NCBI GenBank assembly: GCA_030762935.1
Contig: CM060897.1
Location: forward strand, 106,916,176-106,980,175
Direction: 5' to 3'
Source of the DNA: Hymenopus coronatus
Lineage: Eukaryota; Arthropoda; Insecta; Mantodea; Hymenopodidae
Length of the DNA stretch: 64,000 nt
Below, one piece after another: positions 10,440 to 21,767 of the stretch. Position 1 is the first letter of the stretch. Each line of letters starts with the position of its first letter. The notes below the pieces were generated by a model. The model searched no databases. It was not told where the DNA came from and was given only the letters and a program-made list of their open reading frames with translations. The position numbers and the translations under genes are program-made.

Positions 10440-11480
10440 GGCAAATCATAGGTTACTTTGATTTGGCAGACATTTCAGTTGTTCATCATAAAAAGTGCAA
10501 TATTGTTCAGTGATTCGCTTTTTATTTTTGGATGGGAAAACTTACAAGGAGATAAAAGTGGAATTGGAAACTGTTTATGTGGAACTTTCACCATCTATAA
10601 CAATAATTAGATACTGGCTCAACTTTAAAAAAGTTTGATGAGCACCCAGGACACCTGGCAGATGTGGTTACCGGGGAAATCATTGAAAAATCCATTATGA
10701 TTCTCACTGATTGTTGCATGAAAGTTGCTGAAGCGGCAGAAGCATATGTGTGTCAATATGAATAGCAATTCATATTTTGTGTGATACAATGGAGATGAGA
10801 AAACATTTTCAGCCTAATGGGTGCCACAGTGAACAAAAGTGAGTGCATCTTTCTCTTCTAATTTATGTTTAAAGCTTTTTAAGCAAAATCGGAAGGACTT
10901 CAGGCATTGAGTTGTCACCATTGATGAGACCTGGATTCATCATTATACTCCAGAAACCAAGTAACAATGAAAACAATGGTTTGGTTGCTTCTGGTCAATC
11001 TGCTCCAAAGAAGGTAAAGAGGTCCCATCAGCTGGAAATATATGACAATTTTTTGGGATGCGAAGGGCGTCGTACTTATTTGACTTAGAAAAAGGTAAAA
11101 CAAATTGTGGGACAGTACTACAGTGAATTGTGGACCTGATTTGACAAGAAGTTGAAGGAAACATGCCCCATTTGGCGAAGAAGGAAAGTTCTGTTTCACC
11201 ACGACAATGCACCAGCACGTACATCTGGAGTTTCACTGTGTTAATTGCATTAAGAATTGCCGCTGCATCTCCCATATTCACCTGACCTGGCTTCCTGCAT
11301 TTCTTCTTGTCCCCAAGCATGGAAAAAATGGCTTATGAGAACAAAATTTAGATCAAATGAGGTCATCAAAAAGAGACTTATTTTAGAGAACTGGACTATT
11401 CCTATTCCTTGAAGGGATTAAAAATAGCAGGAATGTTGGAAGAAGTGTATGTCCCAAAAAGAAATGAGTAATTTGTATTT
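10440..11480 (+). pseudogene. Mariner transposase relic, nearly full length
   Basis: Motifs in order across several frames: VIRFLFLDGKTYKEIKVELE (about 10511-10570), VVTGEIIEKSIMILTD and KVAEAAEA (about 10660-10745), VTIDETWIHHYTPE with the first catalytic D (about 10915-10956), YYSELW, LFHHDNAPART with the second D (about 11188-11221), YSPDLAS at about 11277-11297, and WKKCMS near 11441. This is DD34D mariner architecture at roughly normal spacing (about 340 residues) with many frameshifts. The third catalytic D region reads ASCISSC, so it is degraded. Confidence 0.85.
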
Positions 11481-13082
11481 GAAAAAAAATTTTCACACAG
11501 ATATGCAGTGAACCTCCTGTATGCCATTGATTTGTGATGGACAAAATAATTGAGAGTTTCTTGTCAAACATTAACTATTTTTCTGAGAAAACTAATTGTT
11601 TTTGCCATACAAAATTGAATTAACAGAGCATAGGCAGTAATCAGGAGATCATGTCATAAAACAAAGAACCCTGTAGGATGTCATGTATAGGAGTGCTAAA
11701 ACCATATGTTGTGAATCTATCGTGGTATCAGCAGATTTGCCTGTTTGAAATTTTATATTTTTACTTTAAAAGTGCTGTGACTTTTAAAAAAGGGTGGTAT
11801 GTTGCTATCATGTCAGTAAGCACAATGAGGAGGGAAAATGGCTCACTGTGATCATTTTGGCATTTGATGCTATTGAATGTAATACAAGTTAATGTATAAA
11901 AAGGTGATGGTTGCCTAATCAGGAGGATAGGATCATTTAGTTTTCTTGTTAGGAAAAAGGATGAAGCAATTCTTTGAGCCATTTTCATATTTGGTCAAAT
12001 CAGACTCTTCCGCCCCCCCCCCCCAAAAAAAAAACAGCTCTTCTTCCAAACATATAAATAAACTGTTCAGATGTGTATGTTCAGCAAACATAGTTGAGTT
12101 TTGCTATGGTATAGGAGTTTTCGACCACCCAGTTGTAGATATGAGTATTTGGTTTCATAAAGGCTAAAGTAGAAATGAAGGAAACTTTGAAATAACATAA
12201 AAACGCGGATTAAATTTACAGCATCTCAAAATGGAAGCAAGTGTATTTTTTAAGATTTAAATTTAGGTTTTAATATTGTTGTTTATTATCTTTAAAGGTG
12301 CAGTGGGAAAATTGCCAAACCTGATGGTAAGCTAATGAAGCAAGGTGTTCCTTTTGGATAATGGTGACAAAACTAAAAAATAAAAATGCAAGGTAAGCAC
12401 TATTAATATGAATGATATATTTAGCATGGTGTTACTGACATTTGTGTAGTCATCTCTTTTACCACATTCATTAGTTTGGAAATAATTTATAGGTACATAG
12501 ATTCCTTAGGACCAATATTAAAGGTCTTATTTTGATGTTGTGAGTCTTTCTAAACTTTCATTGTGTACTTCAGTGGTGTTACTGACATTCTGTGCATCAC
12601 TTTAGTAGGAATACAATGATATTTATAAATAGTTGTTGCAATTTAAGCCACCAGTGAAGTTACTTTATATAATCTTGTGTTACACAGCCAATTTAAGAAA
12701 CATATTGGGAAGTATCAGATATATTCATCCACATTACTTTTTCTGCTCTTTGTTATTTGTAGCAGGTATACAAACTATTATGAAAATCTTATTTTTATAT
12801 ATGTTTCATGTTATTAAAGAGTTGTAGAGTTAGAATTTAAATAGCCTATGCCACAAATAAGTTATTTGAAATAGTGTTTTTTACAGTTTTTGATTAGTGT
12901 GTTTTTGTCCATCTATGATTTATCAGTTTATAATTCAGCTACTCTCGCTCTCTCTCCCTCCCTCCCACCTCCGTCTCCACACTTACACCTTTCTCTAAAA
13001 TTGCCTTTTTTTGAGTCCTCAAACAATTTTTAACTCCAATCGAAATAACTAAAACAAAAACCTATATACCTAAAAATGTGAA
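11481..13082. other. Intergenic DNA
   Basis: AT-rich. A C14-A10-type homopolymer block lies at about 12013-12035 and a (CT)n/CCCT run at about 12944-12966. A short acceptor/donor-like pair around 12297-12327 encloses only 29 nt and was not called. No conserved protein was seen. Confidence 0.4.
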
Positions 13083-13776
13083 CAAGGGTGATTCAAATAT
13101 AAAGAATAATTAAACCTGAGTACTGTGCAGGCAGATCCAAGCGGGATAGTGGAGTGAGAGGTTGAAGATTGATATATTAGGGAGGGGAAACCAGCTGGTC
13201 AGTTGCTTTGATGGGCTAAAGCATCAGTACACCCATGAGTGAACAAGAGGTTCCTTTGCATATTATGTAATGTATTATCAAGTTTTTAACCAAAAAAGGG
13301 TCAAACCCTCAGAGATTTTAATTCATTTGAAGGCGCAGTTGGGGATGTTGCACTGTCTCAGAATTGAGTGTTTATTTGGGCCAGAACAGTTTAAGAGTGG
13401 CCGAGGAATTTTACAAATTGCCATGCTCTTTGCCTAAGGTCAAGCCTCACAAATGATAACATCTCTGTTGGAGAGCTTATTGAAAGTGATCACTGCTGCA
13501 GTGTTGAAGAAATTGTTTCAGAAGTGATTGCCAGCATTGGAAGTACTCATACCACTATCAGTGAACATCTTGGATTTAAAAAAAAGTTAGTGCTCAATGG
13601 GTTCCAAAGTTATGAGGTTCGGCTGATAAGTCCCGGGCCTCACACAGATATGGTGCCACTAGGCCAGTTAGATGGTAGCATTGTATAGATTAACTCTAAA
13701 CCAACTTGAATCCATAGTTACATGTCAATAGCATGTTTAGTTTTCGAATGACAGCATTTTAAACTTTAGAGTTTTC

Positions 13777-14851
13777 ATGAAAATGGAGGATTTGCAAAAA
13801 CGAGCAGTGATTAAATAGTTCCATTTGAAAGGCTTAACGCCTAAAAAAATAAAAAAGGAAATGGACAGTACATTGAAAGACTCTGCCCCTTCATATTCAA
13901 TGATCAAAAGGTGGGTTGCAGAGTTTAAAATGTGATGTATGAGCACTAGTGATGAGCATCGCTCTGGACGCCCTGTAGAAGTGACAACTCCAGAGATCAT
14001 TGAAAAAATTCATTGTGTGGTACTGGAAGACCACAGATTAAAGTTGTTTGAGATAGCAGAGGCTGTAAACATATGAAAAGAATGTGCAGGTAATATTTTA
14101 AGTAACGTTTTGGGCTTTCAAAAGGTCTATGCAAGATGGGTGCCGCATTTGTTGAACCTTATAAAAAGTTGCAAAGAAAAACTGTTTCTGTAAAGAATGT
14201 GGAACTCTACCATATAAACTCCAGTGAATTTTTGAGACGGCCTATTACCATGGATGAAACTTAGATACATCACTACACTAGAGAAAGTAAATCACAGTCA
14301 AAACAGTGGATTGCGACAGGTGAACCAACTCCAAAAAAAAAGGTAGTCAATTTTGTCAGCTAACAAGGTTATGGCGAGTGTTTTCTGGGATGCACAGGGG
14401 ATTATTTGTATTGATTACTTGGTAAAAGATAAAAGCATCGCTGGTGACTACTACACAAGCTTACTGCAACATTTGAGGGATGAGGTGAAAAGAAAAAGAC
14501 CTCATTTGGCAACAAAAAAAAAAAAAAAAAAAAAAAAAAGAATTGTTTCATTATGACAATGCTCCGGCCCATCGTTCAGTTACTGCAATGGGAAAAATGT
14601 GTGAATTAAAGTTGAAATTGCTTGAACAACCACCCTATTCGCCAGATCTAGCACGCAGTGACTACCACCTGTTCCCAAACCTCAAAAAATTTCTTGGAGG
14701 ACAAAGATTTCACAGCAACAAGGAGGTCATTGATGTAGTAAACAGCTGTTTTGAGGACCTTGATGAATTGCACTGCAGAGATGGTTTAATTAAGTTAGAA
14801 CATCCATATGACAAATGTGTTAGCGTTTCTGGAGATTATGTTGAGAAATAA
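13777..14851 (+). pseudogene. DD34D mariner transposase, disrupted
   Basis: The start codon at 13777 gives MKMEDLQKRAVIK, followed by an in-frame stop. The frame continues through PSYSMIKRWVAEFK, then the GRPVEVTTPEIIEKIHCVVL linker helices, and a decayed WVP region near 14137. The C-terminal part is well preserved: FWDAQGIICIDYLVKD, then LFHYDNAPAH and YSPDLARSDYHLF. Exactly 34 residues separate those two catalytic aspartates. It ends with KCVSVSGDYVEK and a TAA. The first catalytic block reads TMDET at about 14249-14263 and is followed by a stop. A run of 26 A at 14514-14539 sits between the LATKK and LFHYD codons. Not functional. Confidence 0.9.
14514..14539 (+). repeat. A26 homopolymer inside transposase ORF
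   Basis: Twenty-six consecutive A residues lie between the codons for HLAT and LFHYDNAPAH, where mariner normally has one or two lysine codons. This is either a real slippage expansion of a short A-run or a poly(A) insertion; sequencing error in length is possible. Confidence 0.9.
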
Positions 14852-15650
14852 AGCAAAAGCAATTTTTTTTTAAATGCTGTTTTCAGTGAGAGGTCCGGGA
14901 CTTATCAGCCGACCCTAGTATTAGCTGAGCAACAAAAACAAGTCAGGTTGGAGATTTGAGAGATACTTCTGAATTGATTCCAGCAAGAAGGGGAGGATTT
15001 TTTGAAGTGCATCTTTGCATCATGTGATGAGACATGAGTCCATCTCACTCCAGATTCCAAAATGGCAAGTAAGGATTGGTGAACAAAGGATGAAGCCTGC
15101 TCGTTGAAGGCCCAAACCTATCGCTCAGTCAGAAAAGTTCTTGCAACAATGTTTGTTTTTTACTGTAGAGGAGTTTTACTTGTTGATTCTCTTCATGATT
15201 TATGTACTGTGAATGCGACTTACTATTGTCAATTAAGTTCAGCAAAAGCTACCTACGAAAACAAAAGACATCATATGTCCAGAAACGTCACTCTTCTCCA
15301 AGCCTCACACCTCAAATTTGATAAGGGATGCATTGTAGTACATGCACTGAGAAACCCTTGAACATTTTCCCTACAGTCCAGATTTGTCCCTCCAGAGTAT
15401 TTGTTTTCCCATGAAAGAATCACTTGGAGGGGGACAATTCAAAACTAATGAAGTCGTTGAATATGTGCCCAATTGGTTGATGATGCACTCTTAAACTTTT
15501 TTTGACAGGAATATTCAAGCTTCCAAATCATTGGCAAAAGTTTACTGAGTGTGAGCGAGGCTATGGAGAAGTAGAGATGGTGTCACTTCTGTATATGTTT
15601 AATCAATTGATATATATAAAAAATTACTGTTTATATGTGAGTCATCCTTG

Positions 15651-17395
15651 TATAATAAGGTCAAGAGAGCATCAGTTCATTAATTACTGATATTTCTGAA
15701 GTTGCTGAATCAGCTTTCTGAGTTATCTTGCATTTTTTTCAAATGGCAAAGATCTTAGAACAGGTGCTGTAGAATGTTAATTTAGAAGTTCAAAAGATAA
15801 ATATTGAAAACCATTGAACCAAAGTCATCCTCTTTGTCTTTAGAGCCGGTTTTACGAAGTCGGAATAAATCCTGGAATAGCTATTCTTAGAATACACTAT
15901 TCACGGTATAAATGTGGTTATGAGTTGTACGATGCGATTTTATTCCTTAGATATCTATTCGACTGTTTGCAGATTTAAAACTAATGTTGGCTATATTACT
16001 GCTTTATTTTGCTGAAAATTTACATTGTTTTCACAATCTGTTGTTCCTAAACTATGTATTATTTCTTATTTTAACTACTTACAGTACTATGAAATAATTA
16101 TGAATGTTCACAAGCGTATGGATGTAGAATTGCTATACACTTTACAAAACATAAACACATACATATGTATGCTGTGACTTCTTGCGATAAGTTAGGAGTA
16201 TGGGAATGAAATCTTACCAAATGTGCAAAGTTGTATCTTGTAATGGTATATGACATCTTTCCATTTCTATACTCAAAACAGCTAATGTACTTAGCATGAT
16301 CTCTATATTTTATTCATTAAAATACTTACTAAACGAATTTGTGTTGCCAATGCCACTATCAACTATATGCATAATTGAATCATTGCACCAAGATAAGTAC
16401 AAAACCAATTTGCTATACACATATCATTAACCAACAGAAATATTAGTAATGTCAAATAGTACATTAAACCGTTCCCATTACAGTTCGCACTTTGCTGATG
16501 GCAATATTTAATATAGCAGCTAGAAATTGTCAACCAAACCAATAAAACCGAGAACATTATATTTTACGGAAGGTATTCTCTATTCAATCAAAATTGTCTC
16601 TAATGAATTAAACCTACAGCATGTAAAATGAAAAATTATGAATTTATTGTAAAATAATATATTTAGATTTAAGAGCTCTGAAGGCGTCTTTTAATCTGGG
16701 AATCTCCTTCCTACATCACAAAGCTTGTAGTGTTATCGTCTTTAAATTTGCAATAACCTCCAAAATTTGAATATGGTACAGAATGTTGTTAACATTAACA
16801 CTTGCAGCTATCTTACGTTTTGAAGCATGTTGCCCTAGAAGTAACCTATCCTTTGTATTTCATCAATAAAACCTAACCTCACTCTTTACAATGCTATGTA
16901 TTGTGCTGGTGAATTGCTGCACTACACTATTTTATATTTATCTCGGGTTGGATTAAATTTGTTTCCATAAAAATAGAGGTATTTTGATGATAATATTGTA
17001 GGTAGATTTTACTGTTTTATAAATGAAACTTTATTTTAAGAATCTTCTTGTCATATTTATCTTCTAACCACCAAGTTGTCTGTGTGATATCCTTTCTCAA
17101 CTTTAATCTCATTATAGCCGTGTTCATTTATCAGACTATCTCTACAACATATTGTATTTAGGTATAATATGTCCTTAAAACATGTTATAAAGAAATTAAT
17201 CGCTTATATCGGTGAAACATGGGTCAAAATTGTTGAGTACCCAAGTGGCCATTTTCCTTTTTATACTCTATTCTCGAAATATCGCTTATCCCTGAAGGAA
17301 TCACGGAATAAATTATTCCATGTTTATTCCATTGTCATACAGCAAATTTGGCACATAACCATGGAATAACGTCTAACAGAAGTTTATTCCGAGTT
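15651..17395. other. Intergenic DNA
   Basis: AT-rich, no repeats or domains recognised. Several short open frames (for example 15502-15690, 16363-16557, 17169-17369) have no family resemblance and are likely chance. Confidence 0.4.
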
Positions 17396-17397
17396 CG

Positions 17398-17868
17398 TAC
17401 AACTGGCCCTTGGAGTAACATGCCAGCCTCTGGTTCCCAAAATTGCAGGCTCAAATCCAGTGGGGGGGTGATGGACCTTTTTGTAAATGGTGTGTTATTT
17501 ATGGACGCTCTTTAACTATTGTGGTTCTGAGCATCCCATTCTAAATTGGGCGTGAAAGACCGCTTAGTTTTGCTCAAAAACATCTCTATCAGGCTTGAGG
17601 TTCTTTTATGGGTTGTAAATCTACTACACGGTACCAACGGCTTTACTTCCCTTCCGAAGGAAGCTATGCTAAGGATATGGACCTTTTTGTGCCGTAAAAA
17701 TCATTAATATGACTTTCTTCAGAAAGTAAGGTTTTTGGCCACTTGTCATACATTATGGTATGTAAAAGAACCTCAAGCATGATAAAGAGGTCTCTGAGGA
17801 AAATTAAGGAATGGGACTCTTGAGAACTATAGCAGTTAATGAGTGTTCATAAATAAAATTAATTTTCT
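17398..17868 (+). mobile_element. SINE type S1 interrupted by another S1 fragment
   Basis: The 5' tRNA-like head (GGAGTAACATGCCAGCC, B-box-like GGCTCAAATCC at about 17449-17459) and GTGATGGACC lead to position 17483. The core (GTAAAAATCATTAATATGAC, AGAACCTCAAGCATGATAAA) and tail (GAACTATAGCAGTTAATGAG, about 17828) resume after 17676. The interruption is the reverse-oriented S1 piece listed separately. Without it the element is about 280 bp, the usual S1 length. Confidence 0.85.
17484..17676 (-). mobile_element. 5'-truncated S1 SINE inserted in S1
   Basis: Minus-strand S1 fragment holding the 3' half: TTCCTTCGGAAGGGAAGTAA, the block before GGCTTGAGGTTC, and the tail ending CCATAAATAACACACC. 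It is flanked by a perfect 13-bp duplication ATGGACCTTTTTG at 17471-17483 and 17677-17689, the hallmark of target-primed retrotransposition. The head was lost by 5' truncation. Confidence 0.9.
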
Positions 17869-18344
17869 CCAAAACCAGAAAAAAAGTAGGTACATGATAT
17901 TGTTAGGTGCCATTCCCCAAATAAGCATTATTGATGTCCAATATCAATATTTAACCATAAATACACCAACAGTGGTGAGCCCATACTCGGCTTGTTTTAT
18001 TTACATACTTTTAAGATTCCACCATCTCTTTCTCTCTGGGCCAGTAGCATGAGCAGCAAGACCTTAAATATTCATCTTTTCAAATATCTTAAACAATAAA
18101 ATCATTTTTTTAAAAAATTACTTTTGGTTTTGTACCTCATTGTAATTCCTTTGAGGGAAATAATGAAAATGACATGCAAATGCACACACCTGCACATACC
18201 CTCACCCAGTTCCAGGAGGTTTGCTGTCCATATGACATGCAATGCCTCTGCCCCCTCACGCTTTCAGACATAATCTAGCATTTCTTCTGCAATGCCAAGC
18301 TCTGTGACTACTTGTTTTCACATAACGTGTGTATAAAATATATA
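17869..18344. other. Intergenic DNA
   Basis: AT-rich with CA-rich stretches near 18180-18205. Nothing else recognised. Confidence 0.4.
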
Positions 18345-19226
18345 CAGGGTTACTACAAAAGAAATAGACAACTTCAACTGCCTGTAAAACAAAAACTATT
18401 AGAGATAGCAACCTAATTATTTTGGAGGTATGTTGAGAAACTCTCAAAGTTTCGTTTGTTACTATTGGTAACGCTGTAGTGTTTTGTTTGTTGTTGCAGA
18501 AGCTGAAATGGCGGAAAATCCTGTGGAAAAGGTATATTGCATGTTGGAATTTGCTAGAACTCAATCAGCAACTGTTGTCCGACATTTTAGAACATGTTAC
18601 CACAAAACGCCACCGACTAGACAGTCAATTTAAGACTGGTATAGAAAATTCGAGACAACGGGATGTTTGTGCAAAGGGAAGAGCTCGGGAAGACCAAGAG
18701 TTTCGGAAGAAAACGTTGAACGTGTTTGTTCTGCCTATATAAGAAGCCCACAGAAATCGACATCTAGGGCAAGCATGCAATTACAAATTCCACAGCAAAC
18801 TGTATGGAAAATCTTGCGGAAGCGACTGCACATGATGCCTTACAGATTACAGATGTTGTAGTTTCTGAGTGAAGAAGATAAGGTCATACGGCGTGACTTT
18901 TGCATCGACATGTTGCGACATGATGAAGACGATGCTGGTTTTTGTGAGCGCATCATTTCATTTTTGTGGTAACGTGTTCTAAAATGTCGTTGGACAACAG
19001 TTGCTGATTGCGTTCTAGCAAATTCCAACACGCAATATGCCTTTTCCACAGGATTTTCCGCCATTTCAGCTTCTGCAACAACAAACAAAAACTACAGCGT
19101 TACCAATAGTAACAAATGAAACTTTGAGAGTTTCTCAACATACCTCCAAAATAATTAGGTTGCTATCTCTAATAGTTTTTGTTTTACAGGCAGTTGAAGT
19201 TGTCTATTTCTTTTGTAGTAACCCTG
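18345..19226 (+). mobile_element. Palindromic foldback transposon, copy 1
   Basis: The 882-bp element is flanked by TA at 18343-18344 and 19227-19228. Termini are CAGGGTTACTAC and its complement. The inverted arms are 18345-18607 and 18961-19226, with the full arms near-identical. The right arm has three extra nt (AAC on its complementary strand) inside the shared codons. The unique centre (18608-18960) codes for the rest of a transposase DNA-binding region. TA target and terminal style suggest the Tc1/mariner superfamily. The parent's catalytic domain and true 3' end have been replaced by an inverted copy of its own 5' end. Confidence 0.93.
18508..18972 (+). pseudogene. Transposase helix-turn-helix ORF, two stops
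   Basis: Starts at ATG 18508 (MAENPVEK). It is the counterpart of the intact ORF in copy 2 and encodes an N-terminal helix-turn-helix region, then TTGCLCKGKSSGRPRVSEEN, the GRPR linker typical of Tc1/mariner proteins, and a second helix-turn-helix (QLQIPQQTVWKILRKRL). In-frame stops occur at 18631-18633 (TAA) and 18859-18861 (TAG). It ends with FCERIISFLW at the arm junction, just before where the SDE/DDE catalytic domain should begin. Confidence 0.88.
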
Positions 19227-19228
19227 TA

Positions 19229-20159
19229 TTATATATAAATTTGCATGAAGGATTAGTAAATGAGACTCGAAAAAAGATATATTTTATGGTAAAAAAAACA
19301 AGATTGTTCCTGAACAAAAAATAAAAACAGGCAAAGCCTACTAAAGGTGTTGAATATTTCACATTTAGCCCTTCACCAGAAGATTAAAAATATATGAAAA
19401 TAAAAACACACTTGATTGAATGCACTGTTAATAATGACCTTTATTATAGGTATACAACAAAGGGAGACATCTGGTAACTGCTAGTATGAGAGCTTTATTG
19501 CGGTTAAAGCTCCCAGAAGAATGGAATAAAGCTACAGTGGCTTGAATCTCTCCTGTTAATTAAGGGGATGCCTGTTGCTGGGTACTGGCCACATGGGATG
19601 TTCTGATGATATCAATACGAGTCGCATGCAAAGTGACCAACTCTGGCATTTCGTCACATGCTTCATAACAAAAACTTCCAGAAAGTTGCAAGAATTTAGG
19701 CATGATATGTTGTTTTGTTCTTTTTTTTTTTTTCTTCTCTCTCTTTTTTTCTCTCTCTCTTCTACTTGGGCCAGGCATGGATCAGCCTCACCCCCCCCCA
19801 AGTTGGATCTGCACATATGCAGTTTGTTTATAATTTAATCTATAACTGTAACCTTAAGCATGCTCTATAGTAGTGGGTGGTTCTGCTATTCTTGAGTGAA
19901 AGCCTTGAACATCAAACACCAAGAATGTTCCATGTATGCTAGTTTATCAGAATCAAAAATTATCAGAAAAATTTGGTTACAGGTTTATTTATTCAGTATT
20001 AATATAGGACCCATTTGAATAAATTATGCTTTCTTGATAAATGGATAAAATGATCCTAAATGATAAATCATTCTTGTTTAAATGTTCAACTTGCGTGACA
20101 TTAGAGACAGAATATATAGTACTAAATCCTACTTGTGTGGTTATTAATTAAATCAAATC
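19229..20159. other. Intergenic DNA with pyrimidine tract
   Basis: A TTTTCTCTC-rich pyrimidine tract lies at about 19716-19765. The GC-richer block 19560-19690 (CTGGGTACTGGCCACATGGG) may be an old repeat but has no matching partner in this window. No coding domain was seen. Confidence 0.4.
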
Positions 20160-20740
20160 GTGTAATGCTAGAATATGAAGCCACTTTGTCATAACTTTCT
20201 GCTTAATGGACTTGGGCCAGTAGGCGTGTTTCCAAGCAAAAGAACTGATTGAATCCATCTGGCTTATTGGTCTTCCTACGTTACTGAATCCCTTCGATTT
20301 ATAGAGGTATTAAACAGATAGCAATGTTTTAAAGTCCAATCCATTTAAGTGTTCAAATGAGTGTATCTGCAATATATTTATTCTGTCCACAATGTTAAAT
20401 ATATTTTAAGTCCTCCCTAATTTGTTCCTTTCTTATTTTGCCCTATAAGGCACTCTTGCCACGAAACACAAGAATCTCATCTCTGCCACCTCAGTCCTTC
20501 TTTTCTCTGGTTGGTTCAATGTCCAATTTTCACAGGCATATTCTAAAATCAGTGCAGTTATTGCTCTATAAAGCTTGAGTACTCCTTAGTTTTATTCGGC
20601 TTATCGAATAACCTCTTGATTTGAAAACAAATTGGTTTTAATCAACGTTTTTACCTCTGAAACCTTTTGAGGTGTCAGATCACATGATTTGCCCATTGTG
20701 CTGTGAATAGGAAACACAAAATCATGAAGTTCACCTTTCA
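20160..20740 (-). pseudogene. LINE reverse transcriptase C-terminal relic
   Basis: The minus strand reads KLYRAITALILEYACENWTL at about 20578-20519, then RRTEVAEMRFLCFVAR, then remnants of KIRKEQIREDL, and finally FRNVGRPISQMDS-like residues near 20290-20260. This order (YG.E.WTL, EMRFLR, RR.DIR.EL, GRP..RW) is typical of the C-terminus of a large insect LINE group of RTE/CR1-like type. Several frameshifts. No poly(A) end was defined. Confidence 0.7.
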
Positions 20741-21767
20741 AACCATAAGAATCACCATTCAAACCACAAATGAACTGAAAAATTTAAGTATTAATAGCAC
20801 ATGCTTCTTTTGTTAGCACTACAACTAATGCTTGTGAAGCAACAATTTTGACTCTTACAACACAGAAATAGCATAACACACTTCATTATAGACAACAATA
20901 GTCTCTTAACATTGTCCAGTGAGGCTCACAGTGATAGATGAGCATTGTTTTGCTAGTCTCAGAATTCAGTGAACTGTGAAATAGAAGGTGCATCTGTAAT
21001 ATGGCCGGATAATGTATATAAAATGTGTGTGCTGGAAAAATATATTGGTTATTTTCAGACCGTCAAAACTAGCAAAATTTCTTAAAATTTTCCTTGTTTT
21101 TGTTTAGGGTTTTTTGTTTACTATTAAGTTTTCCATTATTTGTTTACCAATATGTGCCTCCTATTATTATGTAATCAAATTTATTAATTGCAACATTTCT
21201 GTATGAATGAATGAATTAATTTATTAATCAAATACATTTTAGACTGCACTTTCAACTTCAGACTCTCCCCTTCTGCCATTGGATGGCCCTCTACATATTT
21301 TAAATGCAATTCCAACTTGTCCTTAGTGTTCATAGTTTCCACTGAATTTTGTCTTTCATTTTGATTTCCCTTTCGTCACTTTTCTGCCTAATAGCTACTC
21401 TTGAAATGCTTAAATTTCTCCTTACGGTAAACCCCTTCTTTCCTTTTCACTTTTTCATTCCCATTTACCTCTCCTTCCGTTTCTTATACTATGTTTCACT
21501 ATCACTACTCAGTTTATTTATCTTGGTTTTTTCAGTTAACCTCACTACACTACACTATCTTTGCCTTGTCACCTGTTGTGACATTCCAGACTTGCACCTT
21601 GTCTAACTTCTCACCTTTTTCATCTTCACTAACATGCCCATGCAACACCCATATCTGCATCACCCCATAGCATCACCACATAATTAATTTTGTCCTCACT
21701 TCTCTCCTTGATTTTCATCACTTCATCCTGTTCTCCAAGCCACCTCTTTCTGTTCTCTGACATATTA
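20741..21767. other. Intergenic, strongly pyrimidine-rich from 21240
   Basis: From about 21240 to the Tc1 element the plus strand is unusually C/T-rich. The same bias resumes after the element (23307 to about 24400), so the element inserted into one long purine-rich (minus strand) tract. That tract may be an old retroelement 5' region, but no domain is certain. Confidence 0.4.

Larger units (their letters stand above)
13613..14918 (+). mobile_element. Mariner element nested in an older mariner
   Basis: A 1306-bp element flanked by TA at 13611-13612 and 14919-14920. Terminal inverted repeats of about 28 bp share the block GTCGGCTGATAAGTCCCGGA (left end TTCGGCTGATAAGTCCCGGG). The terminal sequence, length, TA target and transposase relic together identify it as mariner. 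It is younger than its host element because it interrupts it precisely at a restored reading frame. Confidence 0.93.
13083..15650 (+). mobile_element. Old mariner-type element, split by a nested mariner
   Basis: The ends pair as inverted repeats: CAAGGGTGATTCAAATATAA at 13083 and, read inward from 15650, CAAGGATGACTCACATATAA. Removing the nested insertion and one TA leaves about 1.26 kb, a normal mariner size. Relic coding pieces before the insertion include ISVGELIESDHCCSVEEIV and ISEHLGFKKK (13460-13590). Pieces after it include CDETXVHLTPDSKMAS (about 15028-15075), AQTYRSVRKVLATMF, HVSRNVTLL, FSLQSRF and GGGQFKTNEVVEYV (about 15428-15470). At 13594-13612 joined to 14921 the frame reads AQWVPKLLAEQQKQV, the mariner WVP signature. 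Confidence 0.85.

Noticed and set aside
12297..12327. 29-nt microexon between AAAG and GTAAGC
   Set aside because: Too short to judge and the acceptor is weak; such pairs occur by chance in AT-rich DNA.
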